From JBKBXU01 sp046313675 (GTDB taxonomy: Bacteria > Bacteroidota > Bacteroidia > Cytophagales > Cytophagaceae), in the NCBI GenBank assembly GCA_046313675.1, contig JBKBXU010000039.1:1-19786 (forward strand): a stretch of DNA of 19,786 bases. Direction: 5' to 3'. The position numbers and the translations under genes were made by a program. Every line of letters begins with the position of its first letter. Within the stretch, counting starts at the first letter, position 1. Below the pieces are notes generated by a model. That model ran no database searches. It was not told the origin of the DNA and was given only the letters and a program-made list of their open reading frames with translations. Shown here piece by piece: positions 1 through 7,701 of this stretch.

Positions 1-627
1 AATATAAGGACCTTTTGCAGACGATGGCTTCAATTTCTGAATTACACTAAGTACTTCATTTGCATTATCTGCGATTTTCTCCGGAGAGAAAGATACTTTT
101 CCAATACTGGCATGGATGATACCGGTTTTATCAACTTTAAAGTCAATTTTACCTTGTTTAATATCTTTAACTGCTTTTCCAACATCTAAAGTTACAGTAC
201 CTGCTTTAGGGTTTGGCATAAGGTTTCTTGGACCTAATACTCTACCAAGCTTACCAACTTTGGCCATTACAGTAGGCATCGTAATAATTACGTCTATATC
301 CAGCCAACCTTGTTCAATTTTTTGAATGTAATCATCAAGTCCAACGTACTCAGCGCCGGCATCTTTCGCTTCCTGCTCTTTATCAGGAGTGCAAAGTACC
401 AATACTTTAACTTCTTTACCAGTTCCATGAGGAAGTGATACTACACCTCTGACCATTTGATCAGCTTTTCTTGGATCAACACCTAATCTGATATCCAAAT
501 CAACCGAAGCATCAAATTTTGTAAAAGTAATTTCTTTAACAATTTTAGCGGCTTCCGCTAGTGAATAAGATTGTTCAGGATTGATCTTACCTAAAGCTAT
601 TTTTTGATTTTTAGTAATCTTGCCCAT
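1..627 (-). CDS. rplA: 50S ribosomal protein L1, 3' end beyond the window
   Basis: Ribosomal protein L1 binds 23S rRNA at the mobile L1 stalk next to the E site. In many bacteria it also represses its own operon. The minus-strand frame starts at the ATG at 627 (MGKITKNQKIALG) and stays open to base 1, giving 209 residues; the family is usually about 230, so only a short C-terminus is missing. The conserved L1 segment around GKLGRVLGPRNLMPNPKAGT is present, as is the typical GTGK stretch after VSLPH. The gene follows rplK by 11 bp, the standard L11-L1 order. The partial status comes only from the window edge. Confidence 0.97.
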   Translation of the reverse strand, partial: MGKITKNQKIALGKINPEQSYSLAEAAKIVKEITFTKFDASVDLDIRLGVDPRKADQMVRGVVSLPHGTGKEVKVLVLCTPDKEQEAKDAGAEYVGLDDYIQKIEQGWLDIDVIITMPTVMAKVGKLGRVLGPRNLMPNPKAGTVTLDVGKAVKDIKQGKIDFKVDKTGIIHASIGKVSFSPEKIADNANEVLSVIQKLKPSSAKGPYI

Positions 628-638
628 TTTTCAAATCT

Positions 639-1085
639 TTATTTATTATCCCAAGGGGCTGTTCCTGAAACAGTAAGGCCCATACTTCTTGCCGTTCCGG
701 CTACCATTTTCATTGCTGAATCCAGCTTGAAGGCATTTAAATCCGGCATTTTTAATTCTGCAATTTCTTTTACCTGATCCCAGGTTACAGAGCCAACTTT
801 ATTCCTATTCGGTTCAGCTGATCCCTTTTTAGCCTTTGAAGCTTCCATTAGTAATACAGGAGCCGGAGGCGTTTTAATTACAAAATCGAAGGACTTGTCC
901 TTATAAACAGTGATTACTACTGGAAGTAATACCCCCTGTTTTTCCTGTGTTCTTGCATTAAACTGTTTGCAGAACTCCATGATATTTAATCCCTTACTAC
1001 CCAGGGCAGGACCAACGGGAGGAGAAGGATTTGCTGAACCCCCTTTGATCTGTAATTTTACATAACCGCCTATTTCTTTAGCCAT
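639..1085 (-). CDS. rplK: 50S ribosomal protein L11
   Basis: L11 forms the base of the GTPase-associated stalk with 23S rRNA. It takes part in factor binding and, in many bacteria, in stringent-response signalling. The 148-residue product is close to the usual 140-150. The N-terminal domain has the hallmark proline-rich loop (GGSANPSPPVGPALG, about residues 15-29). The C-terminal rRNA-binding domain ends with the SMGLTVSG region. The ATG lies 6 bp after the nusG stop and rplA follows by 11 bp, so nusG-rplK-rplA is surely one transcript. Confidence 0.98.
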   Translation of the reverse strand: MAKEIGGYVKLQIKGGSANPSPPVGPALGSKGLNIMEFCKQFNARTQEKQGVLLPVVITVYKDKSFDFVIKTPPAPVLLMEASKAKKGSAEPNRNKVGSVTWDQVKEIAELKMPDLNAFKLDSAMKMVAGTARSMGLTVSGTAPWDNK

Positions 1086-1091
1086 TTTCTG

Positions 1092-1649
1092 TTACTGTAT
1101 TTTTTCAACTTGCATATAGTTAAGCTCAACTGGTGTATTTCTACCGAAAATTTTCACCATTACATTAAGCTTTTTTCTTTCTTCAAAAATTTCCTCAACA
1201 GATCCTGTAAATCCATTAAAAGGCCCGTCCATTACTTTTACCGTTTCTCCAACTATAAAAGGAGTTTCCAGCTTCTCTTCACTTTCCTGCATCTCATCTA
1301 CCTTACCAAGAATTCTGTTAACTTCTGCTTGACGAAGTGGAACCGGTTTTTTAGAAGTTCCTCCTTCATTGGATCCAAGGAAACCAATTACTCCTGGTAT
1401 ACTGCTAATAATATGAACTGCTTCTCCATGCGATAAATCTGCTGAAACCAAAACATAACCCGGGAAGAAATTTCTTTCACGAACCCTCTTTTTTCCATTA
1501 CGCATTTCATATATTTTCTCCGAAGGTATTAATACCTGAGGAATAAATTCGTCAAGTTTCTGTCTTGCTATTTCGTTTTCCAGATAATTCTTAACCTTTT
1601 TTTCCTGCCCACTTACCGTCCTTATAACATACCAATTTAATTCACTCAT
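1092..1649 (-). CDS. nusG: Transcription termination/antitermination factor NusG
   Basis: NusG binds the RNA polymerase clamp through its NGN domain and couples transcription to Rho, ribosomes or antitermination complexes through its KOW domain. The 185-residue product begins with the typical NGN start (WYVIRTVSGQEKKVKNYLE) and has the FFPGYVLV strand near residues 61-68. The C-terminal KOW motif is near residues 130-155 (GETVKVMDGPFNGFTGSV). It sits in the usual place between secE (21 bp gap) and rplK (6 bp gap). Confidence 0.98.
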   Translation of the reverse strand: MSELNWYVIRTVSGQEKKVKNYLENEIARQKLDEFIPQVLIPSEKIYEMRNGKKRVRERNFFPGYVLVSADLSHGEAVHIISSIPGVIGFLGSNEGGTSKKPVPLRQAEVNRILGKVDEMQESEEKLETPFIVGETVKVMDGPFNGFTGSVEEIFEERKKLNVMVKIFGRNTPVELNYMQVEKIQ

Positions 1650-1670
1650 CGCTGTCTACTTTTCTTTACA

Positions 1671-1862
1671 TTAAAGATATTGATAAATAAAGGACATTCC
1701 GTTCTCAAATATTGTATCAATTATCCAGATAAAAACTGCGAAAATAATAGACGCAATCAACACCAGGAAAGAACTACTCTGTAGCTCCGAATACTTGGGC
1801 CAGGAGACCTTGTTCTTGATCTCATCTATTGATTCCTTTATAAAGTCTATTACTTTGTTCAT
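1671..1862 (-). CDS. secE: Preprotein translocase subunit SecE
   Basis: SecE is the small essential subunit that clamps the SecY channel in the inner membrane. The product is 63 residues, the short single-spanning form common outside the Enterobacteria. An amphipathic N-terminal helix contains the conserved KVSWPKYSELQ segment, followed by one transmembrane helix (roughly residues 30-52, FLVLIASIIFAVFIWIIDTIF). I chose the ATG at 1862 (MNKVIDFIKES). A TTG two codons upstream at 1868 would add only Met-Thr and is the weaker choice. secE comes directly after tRNA-Trp and before nusG, as in related genomes. Confidence 0.95.
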   Translation of the reverse strand: MNKVIDFIKESIDEIKNKVSWPKYSELQSSSFLVLIASIIFAVFIWIIDTIFENGMSFIYQYL

Positions 1863-1889
1863 CGTCAATTAAAGTATGTTGTCCTTGTG

Positions 1890-1962
1890 CACGGGTGGAG
1901 AGACTCGAACTCCCAGCCAACGGTTTTGGAGACCGCTACTCTACCAATTGAGCTACACCCGT
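1890..1962 (-). tRNA. trnW: tRNA-Trp (CCA anticodon)
   Basis: A 73-nt cloverleaf on the minus strand. The acceptor arms ACGGGTG and CACCCGT pair over 7 bp. The D-arm is AGCTCAATTGGTAGAGT and the T-loop is GTTCGAGTC. The anticodon loop CTCCAAA reads CCA, and the discriminator is G, as expected for tryptophan. The 3' CCA is not encoded. It lies between tuf and secE, a placement common in Bacteroidota, and is probably cotranscribed with secE-nusG. Confidence 0.97.
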
Positions 1963-1987
1963 ATAGCACATCCCGGAAAAGGGAGTG

Positions 1988-2018
1988 CAAAGTTAGCTAA
2001 TAACAAATAAATAAACAA
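1988..2018 (-). promoter_or_regulatory. Bacteroidota-type promoter for tRNA-Trp-secE-nusG-rplK-rplA
   Basis: Read on the minus strand, a perfect -7 element TAACTTTG (TAnnTTTG; 1988-1995) is preceded after 20 bp by TTG (2016-2018) as the -33 element. The start point would fall a little before the tRNA-Trp 5' end at 1962. The TTG overlaps the outer edge of the tuf terminator stem. Confidence 0.65.
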
Positions 2019-2052
2019 GTGCGTTCTCGAAAAAAATTTCAAAAACGCACTT
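2017..2052 (-). terminator. Terminator hairpin downstream of tuf
   Basis: Inverted repeat AAGTGCGTT / AACGCACTT (9 bp perfect, 2017-2025 and 2044-2052) with an 18-nt T-rich loop, starting 16 bp after the tuf stop codon. On the minus strand it is followed by GTTTATTTATTTG, a moderately U-rich tail. It probably only reduces read-through towards tRNA-Trp and secE. Confidence 0.7.
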
Positions 2053-2068
2053 TATTTTTTATTCTATC

Positions 2069-3256
2069 TTATTTTAAGATTTCAGTAACCTGACCAGCAC
2101 CAACTGTTCTTCCACCTTCTCTGATTGCAAAACGAAGACCTTTCTCCATTGCAACTGAGTTGATAAGTTTTACAGTGATTGTAACGTTGTCACCAGGCAT
2201 TACCATTTCTGTTCCTTCAGGAAGCATGATTTCACCTGTAACGTCTGTAGTTCTTAAATAGAACTGAGGTCTGTATTTGTTAAAGAATGGAGTATGTCTT
2301 CCACCTTCTTCTTTTGAAAGAACGTAGATTTCAGCTTTGAATTCAGTGTGAGGAGTTACAGAACCTGGCTTACAGATTACCATACCTCTTCTGATATCAG
2401 TTTTCTCAATACCTCTTAATAAAAGACCTACGTTGTCACCAGCTTCACCTCTGTCAAGAATTTTTCTAAACATCTCAACACCGGTTACTACTGATTTCAA
2501 GTTTTCAGCTCCCATACCAAGGATATCTACTTGCTCACCAGAGTTAATTACACCTCTTTCAATTCTACCTGTAGCAACAGTACCTCTACCAGTGATAGAG
2601 AAAACGTCTTCAACAGGCATAAGGAAAGGCTTGTCAGTTAATCTTGGAGGAATTGGAATAAAGCTATCAACCGCATCCATAAGTTCCATAATTTTTTCTA
2701 CCCACTGAGGCTCGCCGTTAAGGCCGCCAAGGGCTGATCCTTGTATTACAGGAATGTCATCTCCAGGGAATTCATAGAAACTAAGAAGTTCTCTAACTTC
2801 CATTTCAACAAGCTCAAGAAGTTCTGGATCGTCAACAAGGTCAACTTTATTCATGAACACTACAAGAGCAGGCACACCTACCTGTCTGGCAAGAAGGATA
2901 TGCTCACGAGTTTGAGGCATAGGACCATCAGTTGCAGCTACAACCAGGATTGCGCCGTCCATCTGGGCAGCACCAGTAACCATGTTCTTTACATAGTCAG
3001 CGTGACCCGGGCAGTCAACGTGTGCATAATGTCTTGCTTTTGTTGCATACTCAACGTGGGCTGTATTAATTGTAATACCTCTTTCTTTTTCTTCAGGAGC
3101 GTTATCAATTTGAGAAAAATCTCTCTTCTCAGCCAGACCTTGCTCAGACAATACCTTGGAGATTGCCGCAGTCAAGGTAGTTTTTCCATGGTCCACGTGA
3201 CCAATAGTACCTATGTTTACGTGGGGTTTGGAACGGTCAAAGGTTGCTTTAGCCAT
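2069..3256 (-). CDS. tuf: Elongation factor Tu
   Basis: EF-Tu is the GTPase that delivers aminoacyl-tRNA to the ribosomal A site. The 395-residue product is full length. The GTP-binding motifs are GHVDHGKT (19-26), the switch I region ending ERGITINTAHVEY, DCPGH (81-85) and NKVD (136-139). Domains II and III follow, with GRGTVATGRIERG and a C-terminus reading GRTVGAGQVTEILK. It sits between tRNA-Thr and tRNA-Trp, a classic tRNA-tufB arrangement. There is no nearby promoter of its own, so transcription from the tRNA-Tyr promoter is likely. Confidence 0.99.
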   Translation of the reverse strand: MAKATFDRSKPHVNIGTIGHVDHGKTTLTAAISKVLSEQGLAEKRDFSQIDNAPEEKERGITINTAHVEYATKARHYAHVDCPGHADYVKNMVTGAAQMDGAILVVAATDGPMPQTREHILLARQVGVPALVVFMNKVDLVDDPELLELVEMEVRELLSFYEFPGDDIPVIQGSALGGLNGEPQWVEKIMELMDAVDSFIPIPPRLTDKPFLMPVEDVFSITGRGTVATGRIERGVINSGEQVDILGMGAENLKSVVTGVEMFRKILDRGEAGDNVGLLLRGIEKTDIRRGMVICKPGSVTPHTEFKAEIYVLSKEEGGRHTPFFNKYRPQFYLRTTDVTGEIMLPEGTEMVMPGDNVTITVKLINSVAMEKGLRFAIREGGRTVGAGQVTEILK

Positions 3257-3323
3257 ATTTGAAAAATCCTCTTTTTGGTTAACTTGTTATTGTTTGAATT
3301 AATTTGTTTGCTTTTACTTTTTG

Positions 3324-3395
3324 AGCCAATGACGGGAATTGAACCCGTGACCCCTTCCTTACCAAGGAAGTACTCTACCCCTGAGCTACATCGGC
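3324..3395 (-). tRNA. trnT: tRNA-Thr (GGT anticodon)
   Basis: A 72-nt cloverleaf. The acceptor is GCCGATG paired with CATTGGC (one G-U pair). The anticodon arm is CTTCC-TTGGTAA-GGAAG with anticodon GGT, and the T-loop reads GTTCAATTC. The 3' CCA is not encoded. It is the last of three tRNAs before tuf. Confidence 0.97.
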
Positions 3396-3451
3396 TTAAT
3401 AAATTTAGGGTAAGGCGTGGATATAACTATCCACACGCAAACCCTAAATAG

Positions 3452-3524
3452 AGCGGGAGACGAGATTCGAACCCGCGGCCTGCAGCTTGGAAGGCTGCCG
3501 CTCTACCAACTGAGCTACTCCCGC
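3452..3524 (-). tRNA. trnG: tRNA-Gly (TCC anticodon)
   Basis: A 73-nt cloverleaf. The acceptor is GCGGGAG paired with CTCCCGC. The anticodon stem is GCAGC/GCTGC with loop CTTCCAA, anticodon TCC. The T-loop is GTTCGAATC and the discriminator is U, as usual for glycine. The 3' CCA is not encoded. It is the middle tRNA of the Tyr-Gly-Thr cluster. Confidence 0.97.
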
Positions 3525-3562
3525 ATTACAAACATCAACAAAAATGTCAATGCTATTTTTCC

Positions 3563-3649
3563 TGGTGGGGAGAGAAGGATTCGAACCTTCGAAGTCATTA
3601 CGACAACAGAGTTACAGTCTGTCCCATTTGGCCACTCTGGAATCTCCCC
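3563..3649 (-). tRNA. trnY: tRNA-Tyr (GTA anticodon), CCA encoded
   Basis: A class II tRNA of 84 nt (3566-3649) with the long variable arm expected for bacterial tyrosine tRNA. The acceptor is GGGGAGA paired with TCTCCCC, the anticodon is GTA, the T-loop is GTTCGAATC and the discriminator is A. The next three bases on the minus strand (3563-3565) are CCA, so the 3' end is encoded here, unlike the other four tRNAs in the window. It is the first gene of the tRNA-tuf transcript. Confidence 0.96.
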
Positions 3650-3721
3650 AGTTCGTTTTTTTCTTATTCCCGATCTCTTAAAATCTCCCGCACACTACCG
3701 TACCATTTTTTTAAGGAAGTG

Positions 3722-3752
3722 CAAAATTAGATGCTTTTTTTATATATTCAAA
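3722..3752 (-). promoter_or_regulatory. Consensus Bacteroidota promoter for the tRNA-Tyr/Gly/Thr-tuf operon
   Basis: Minus-strand TTTG (3749-3752), exactly 19 bp, then TAATTTTG (3722-3729) matches the TTTG-N19-TAnnTTTG promoter of the primary sigma factor in this phylum. It lies about 70 bp upstream of the tRNA-Tyr 5' end and reads into the tRNA and EF-Tu genes, consistent with strong expression. Confidence 0.8.
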
Positions 3753-3838
3753 CTTTTCTTAAAAAATTATCTACACTTCTTTCCGGAATAAATCCTCTGA
3801 TTAATGAATAAACAAATAAGCTTACAAAGATGCTTCAT

Positions 3839-6289
3839 TTACAGTTTGTTGGCGTAAGTCTTAGCCAGATTTTTTATTTCATCAAAGGGATTACTTTTCG
3901 CAATTTGTAACAAAACCTTTTTGGCATCTGCTTTTTCTTCAGCACTTCCGAGCATCATTACATAATTCCCGAATAAGCTGACAAGAGGATATTGATAGCG
4001 GTTCCTGCTTCCAATCAACTTTTCTTTAAACCAGGCATACTTAGAGCTCCTTTTTTGAGCAACATAGTATTCCCCAAGATTCATAACAACATAAAAATTA
4101 TCCATCTGTTCAAAATCCTCTACATTCACACCGGAGGGGTTATGCATTAAACTGGCATACAAGGAGGCTGCCACAACTGAATAGGGCTTGTCTTCCAATC
4201 CCTTTTTATAGACATGCAGGTATTCCAATGGGGAATAAGATCTAACCAGATTAATGGATCGGCTCTTCACTTTAGGATCAGGATCACTCAGGGCCAGCTT
4301 TTCAATAGTTTTTATATATACATCAATATCCGGAATTAGATAATTGCTAAACTGACTTAAAGCTGTCAAACGGATATCCCAGAATGGATCTGCCAATGCA
4401 TCACCCAGCAACTTCTTCATTTTCTTATCATAAAAAAGCTTCTCGTCTGTATTTTTACCCTCGGGCCAAAGGTTGGCCAATGCATTGTCACGGGCTAAAT
4501 AAGTGGTATAATTATAATATTGGTAAAGCCATTCATCTTTGCTCTTCTCATGTTGAAGTTTCCCCAGGAGGATAAATTCAGGATCAATCACCACCAGATC
4601 TGGAGATTTGGAAACCGGTATCTTAAATTCATGAGTTAAACTATCGATCCAGATTCTTTTGCGCATTTTTTCTCCGTTTTCCCAAATATCCAGATCAAGG
4701 GGAAGTTTATATACAGGTGTATTCTTGTTATCCCCTTTCTGATTTATTTTCAAAACCAGATGATTATTAAGGTAAGAGTGTTTTACCTGAAGACTGGCAT
4801 GTCCCGGAGCCAGAAACCATTGATTAAAGAACCAATTCAAATCCTCCCCTGTCACATCCTCGAAAGCAAGCCTCAAATGATGAACTTCAACAGGTGAAAA
4901 CTGATGGCGGGTAAGGTAAAGATTGAGGGACTTAAAGAAAGCATCATCTCCCACATAACTTCTTAACATATGAAGCACACGTCCACCTTTATTATAAGAA
5001 TGTCTGTCGAACATGTCTTCTCTGTCATGATAATGAAATCTTATTAAAGGTTCTTGTTTGGAGTTTGCTTCATCTAAGTACTCTTCCAATTCATTTTTTC
5101 CCAAATAATCGGCTTCATCTTTTCCATTCTTATATTCTGCCCACAGGTATTCTGAGTAATTAGCAAATGCTTCATTTAGAGGTAAATTTGACCAACTCTC
5201 ACAGGTCACAAGGTTTCCAAACCATTGATGAAAAAGTTCATGAGCAATTATTCCATCCCATGATTCATCAAGAAGATCCCTGTCGGTGCATTGCAAATCT
5301 TCCATAAATATGGTAGCGGAGGTATTCTCCATAGCACCAGACACATAATCTCTTACAACTACCTGAGCATATTTTGGCCAGGGAAATGGATAATTTAATT
5401 TTTCTGAGAAGAACTTTATCATTTCGGGAGTGTTTCCAAAAATGTCTTTAGCATATGGGGCAAATTCTTCTTCTACATAATAAGTAAGCTCAATATCTTC
5501 ATAAGCATCTTTAATGACAGCATACTTTCCTATGGCCATCATAAATAAATATGGTGCATGTGGTACGTCCATCTTCCAATAGGCAGTATGGGTCCCGTCG
5601 CCATTGTCAATGCTATACATTAATTCTCCATTGGAAAGTATGGTATAGCTTGTATCCGCAGTGATAAACATTTCCTGAGTACAGCGCTCATTGGGAGAAT
5701 CAATGGTAGGAAACCATTTGGAGTTTGCTTCCGTCTCCCCCTGTGTCCAGATTTGCTTTGGTTTTAAAGGATCACTTCCTGTAGGATTAATAAAATATAA
5801 ACCTTTATCAGAAGTTATCGCCTTGCTTCCGCCTTCAGGCAGTTCTTCCGGCTTAGCTGTATAGCGTATTTTCACACTAAAAGTATCCGTCCGTGAATAG
5901 GTCGTATCCAGCAGGATTGTAATGACCGAATTATCATAGTCGAAGCTTGGCTTATAACCCTTTTTTTTACCATCAAGCACTATTTCATGGATATCAAAAC
6001 CCTTGGCATCAATTTCCAGCACATTCTGTGGATAAAAATAAGGTGTAAACAATAATTCAGCTGCCCCATTTACATATTGTTTCTCCCAATCAAAACTAAC
6101 TTCTAATTTTGTATGGAGCAGATCGTGTTTTAAGGTACGGGAAGGATTATAACTGCCTTTAGGAGCTAAGGATTCGTTTTTCCTAGCATTGTTAACATTC
6201 TTTGAGCTGTAAACTTCAGCTTTTTTACATGATATAACACAAAATAAACTCAGGCATAACAGCCCCAAAGCAGGTAAACGCGATAACAT
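3839..6289 (-). CDS. Lipoprotein M1-family (gluzincin) metallo-aminopeptidase
   Basis: A zinc aminopeptidase of the M1 family, which removes N-terminal residues from peptides. The 816-residue product begins with a lipoprotein signal: hydrophobic residues 5-20 and a lipobox VIS-C at Cys21, so it is probably anchored to the outer or inner membrane. The substrate-anchoring GAMEN motif is at 318-322. The zinc site is HELFH (350-354) with the third ligand Glu373 exactly 18 residues later (LNEAF), and all are intact. The N-terminal beta-saddle domain precedes these, and a HEAT-like helical C-terminal region makes up roughly residues 590-816. It lies 59 bp from, and diverges from, the biotinyl-domain gene. 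The physiological substrate cannot be told. Family assignment is very secure. Confidence 0.95.
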   Translation of the reverse strand: MLSRLPALGLLCLSLFCVISCKKAEVYSSKNVNNARKNESLAPKGSYNPSRTLKHDLLHTKLEVSFDWEKQYVNGAAELLFTPYFYPQNVLEIDAKGFDIHEIVLDGKKKGYKPSFDYDNSVITILLDTTYSRTDTFSVKIRYTAKPEELPEGGSKAITSDKGLYFINPTGSDPLKPKQIWTQGETEANSKWFPTIDSPNERCTQEMFITADTSYTILSNGELMYSIDNGDGTHTAYWKMDVPHAPYLFMMAIGKYAVIKDAYEDIELTYYVEEEFAPYAKDIFGNTPEMIKFFSEKLNYPFPWPKYAQVVVRDYVSGAMENTSATIFMEDLQCTDRDLLDESWDGIIAHELFHQWFGNLVTCESWSNLPLNEAFANYSEYLWAEYKNGKDEADYLGKNELEEYLDEANSKQEPLIRFHYHDREDMFDRHSYNKGGRVLHMLRSYVGDDAFFKSLNLYLTRHQFSPVEVHHLRLAFEDVTGEDLNWFFNQWFLAPGHASLQVKHSYLNNHLVLKINQKGDNKNTPVYKLPLDLDIWENGEKMRKRIWIDSLTHEFKIPVSKSPDLVVIDPEFILLGKLQHEKSKDEWLYQYYNYTTYLARDNALANLWPEGKNTDEKLFYDKKMKKLLGDALADPFWDIRLTALSQFSNYLIPDIDVYIKTIEKLALSDPDPKVKSRSINLVRSYSPLEYLHVYKKGLEDKPYSVVAASLYASLMHNPSGVNVEDFEQMDNFYVVMNLGEYYVAQKRSSKYAWFKEKLIGSRNRYQYPLVSLFGNYVMMLGSAEEKADAKKVLLQIAKSNPFDEIKNLAKTYANKL

Positions 6290-6348
6290 AAAGTTCTTTC
6301 TTTATTTAAATTTATAGTATATTTCCAACGAAAAAATTATTACTTCTA

Positions 6349-6846
6349 ATGCTAAATATAGAAATTAATAACAAATCCACTTACTCATTCAGAGAAGAAA
6401 ATGATGTAAGATCACTGAATGACCAGCCTCTGAATTGGGATCTGCGCCAAACCGGTGAACGAACCTATCATATTATACACAAAAATAAAAGTTACAATGC
6501 AGAATTGGTAAGTATAGAAAAGGACAAAAAAAATCTTGTCCTCAAAATTAATAATTATCTATATACCATAACCATAAAGGATCAATTGGACGAATTGCTA
6601 GAAAAAATGGGCTTAAACAAGTCCGCTGCAAATTCAGTTATTGACATCAAAGCCCCCATGCCGGGCCTTATTCTGGACATAAAGGTGAGTGAAGGAGATG
6701 AGGTAAAAAAAGGAGATCCGGTGGTTATCCTGGAAGCCATGAAAATGGAAAATATATTAAAATCTCCCGGAGATGGAGTAGTCAGCAGTATAAAAATAAA
6801 AAAGGGAGAAAGTGTAGAAAAAAATCAGATACTGATTCAATTTTAG
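6349..6846 (+). CDS. Biotin carboxyl carrier-like protein (biotinyl domain)
   Basis: A 165-residue protein ending in a complete biotinyl domain (about residues 98-165). It opens with APMPGLI and carries the biotinylation motif EAMKMEN with Lys132 as the expected acceptor. The N-terminal 95 residues form a small beta-rich segment without a named domain. Such proteins are the carrier subunit of acyl-CoA carboxylases (acetyl-, propionyl- or methylcrotonyl-CoA) or of oxaloacetate decarboxylase-type enzymes. No biotin carboxylase or carboxyltransferase gene is adjacent, so the partner is unknown. The length and lone N-terminal domain resemble propionyl-CoA carboxylase-type carriers of Bacteroidota more than AccB, but that is inference. 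It diverges from the M1 peptidase and is followed by pyrH after 113 bp. Confidence 0.88.
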   Translation: MLNIEINNKSTYSFREENDVRSLNDQPLNWDLRQTGERTYHIIHKNKSYNAELVSIEKDKKNLVLKINNYLYTITIKDQLDELLEKMGLNKSAANSVIDIKAPMPGLILDIKVSEGDEVKKGDPVVILEAMKMENILKSPGDGVVSSIKIKKGESVEKNQILIQF

Positions 6847-6879
6847 CTAAATAATACGCACAAACTAAATTGCATTTAT

Positions 6880-6887
6880 TATATTTG
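6880..6887 (+). promoter_or_regulatory. -7 promoter element upstream of pyrH-frr
   Basis: A perfect TAnnTTTG (TATATTTG) lies 72 bp before the pyrH ATG. No good TTTG is seen at the expected 19-21 bp upstream, so this is a half-supported promoter. It would give pyrH-frr transcription independent of the biotinyl-domain gene. Confidence 0.45.
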
Positions 6888-6959
6888 AACCGTCAAAAAT
6901 CTAATTTTTGCTCAGTAAAATTTTTATAACATTCTGCTTAAGCCTGAAATAATCTGTTT

Positions 6960-7670
6960 ATGAAATACAAAAGAGTACTTTTAAAACTTAGTGGAGAAGC
7001 CCTTATGGGTGGGAAATCATATGGTATCGACCCGGAAAGATTAATTCAATACGCTAAAGAAATCAAGGCGGTCCATGAAAAGGGCGTACAATTAGCCATT
7101 GTAATAGGAGGAGGAAATATATATCGCGGAATCGAAGCTGCGGCCACCGGCATAGATAGAGTTCAGGGAGATTATATGGGCATGTTGGCAACTGTAATAA
7201 ATGGAATGGCACTCCAAAGTGCACTTGAAGCAGAAGGACTTTACACAAGATTGTTATCAGGAATTAAAATAGAACAGGTTTGCGAGCCTTTTATTAGAAG
7301 AAGAGCTGTAAGACACCTGGAAAAAAACAGGATTGTGATATTTGGTGCCGGAACAGGTAATCCATATTTCACTACCGATTCGGCTGCAAGCTTAAGAGCC
7401 ATTGAAATTGAAGCTGATGTAGTCCTTAAAGGAACAAGGGTTGACGGTATATATACCTCAGATCCGGAAAAAGACCCTACAGCTACTAAATACACCAATA
7501 TTTCTTTTCATCAAGTATACCAAATGGGGCTGGAAATTATGGATATGACAGCCTTTACCTTGTGTAAAGAGAACGAACTTCCTATAATTGTATTTGATAT
7601 GAACAAACCAGGTAACCTGACCCGATTGATAGAAGGTCAGAGTGTTGGAACTCTGGTAACGATGGAATAA
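6960..7670 (+). CDS. pyrH: Uridylate kinase (UMP kinase)
   Basis: UMP kinase phosphorylates UMP to UDP with ATP in pyrimidine nucleotide synthesis. It is the bacterial hexameric enzyme of the amino-acid-kinase fold. The 236-residue length is standard. Signatures are the N-terminal KRVLLKLSGEALMG, the glycine loop GGGNIYRG (about 51-58), DYMGMLATVINGMALQSALE, and GTGNPYFTTDSAASLRAIEIEADVVLKGT with the uridine-binding Thr/Asp region. frr follows 31 bp downstream, the near-universal pyrH-frr pairing that usually sits after tsf. Confidence 0.98.
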   Translation: MKYKRVLLKLSGEALMGGKSYGIDPERLIQYAKEIKAVHEKGVQLAIVIGGGNIYRGIEAAATGIDRVQGDYMGMLATVINGMALQSALEAEGLYTRLLSGIKIEQVCEPFIRRRAVRHLEKNRIVIFGAGTGNPYFTTDSAASLRAIEIEADVVLKGTRVDGIYTSDPEKDPTATKYTNISFHQVYQMGLEIMDMTAFTLCKENELPIIVFDMNKPGNLTRLIEGQSVGTLVTME

Positions 7671-7701
7671 AGACTTTTTTAAAATAACGCACTGTAAAAC
7701 C

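Noticed and set aside
2741..3262. 173-residue frame opposite tuf
   Set aside because: Antisense shadow of the fully supported EF-Tu gene, cysteine- and phenylalanine-rich with no domain.
3417..3791. 124-residue plus-strand frame across the tRNA cluster
   Set aside because: It lies antisense to tRNA-Gly and tRNA-Tyr and the minus-strand promoter, and its peptide is simply translated tRNA sequence.
6305..6325. Divergent -7 elements between the M1 peptidase and biotinyl-domain genes
   Set aside because: Each candidate has one mismatch to TAnnTTTG and no TTTG partner at the proper distance, so they are not listed as promoters.
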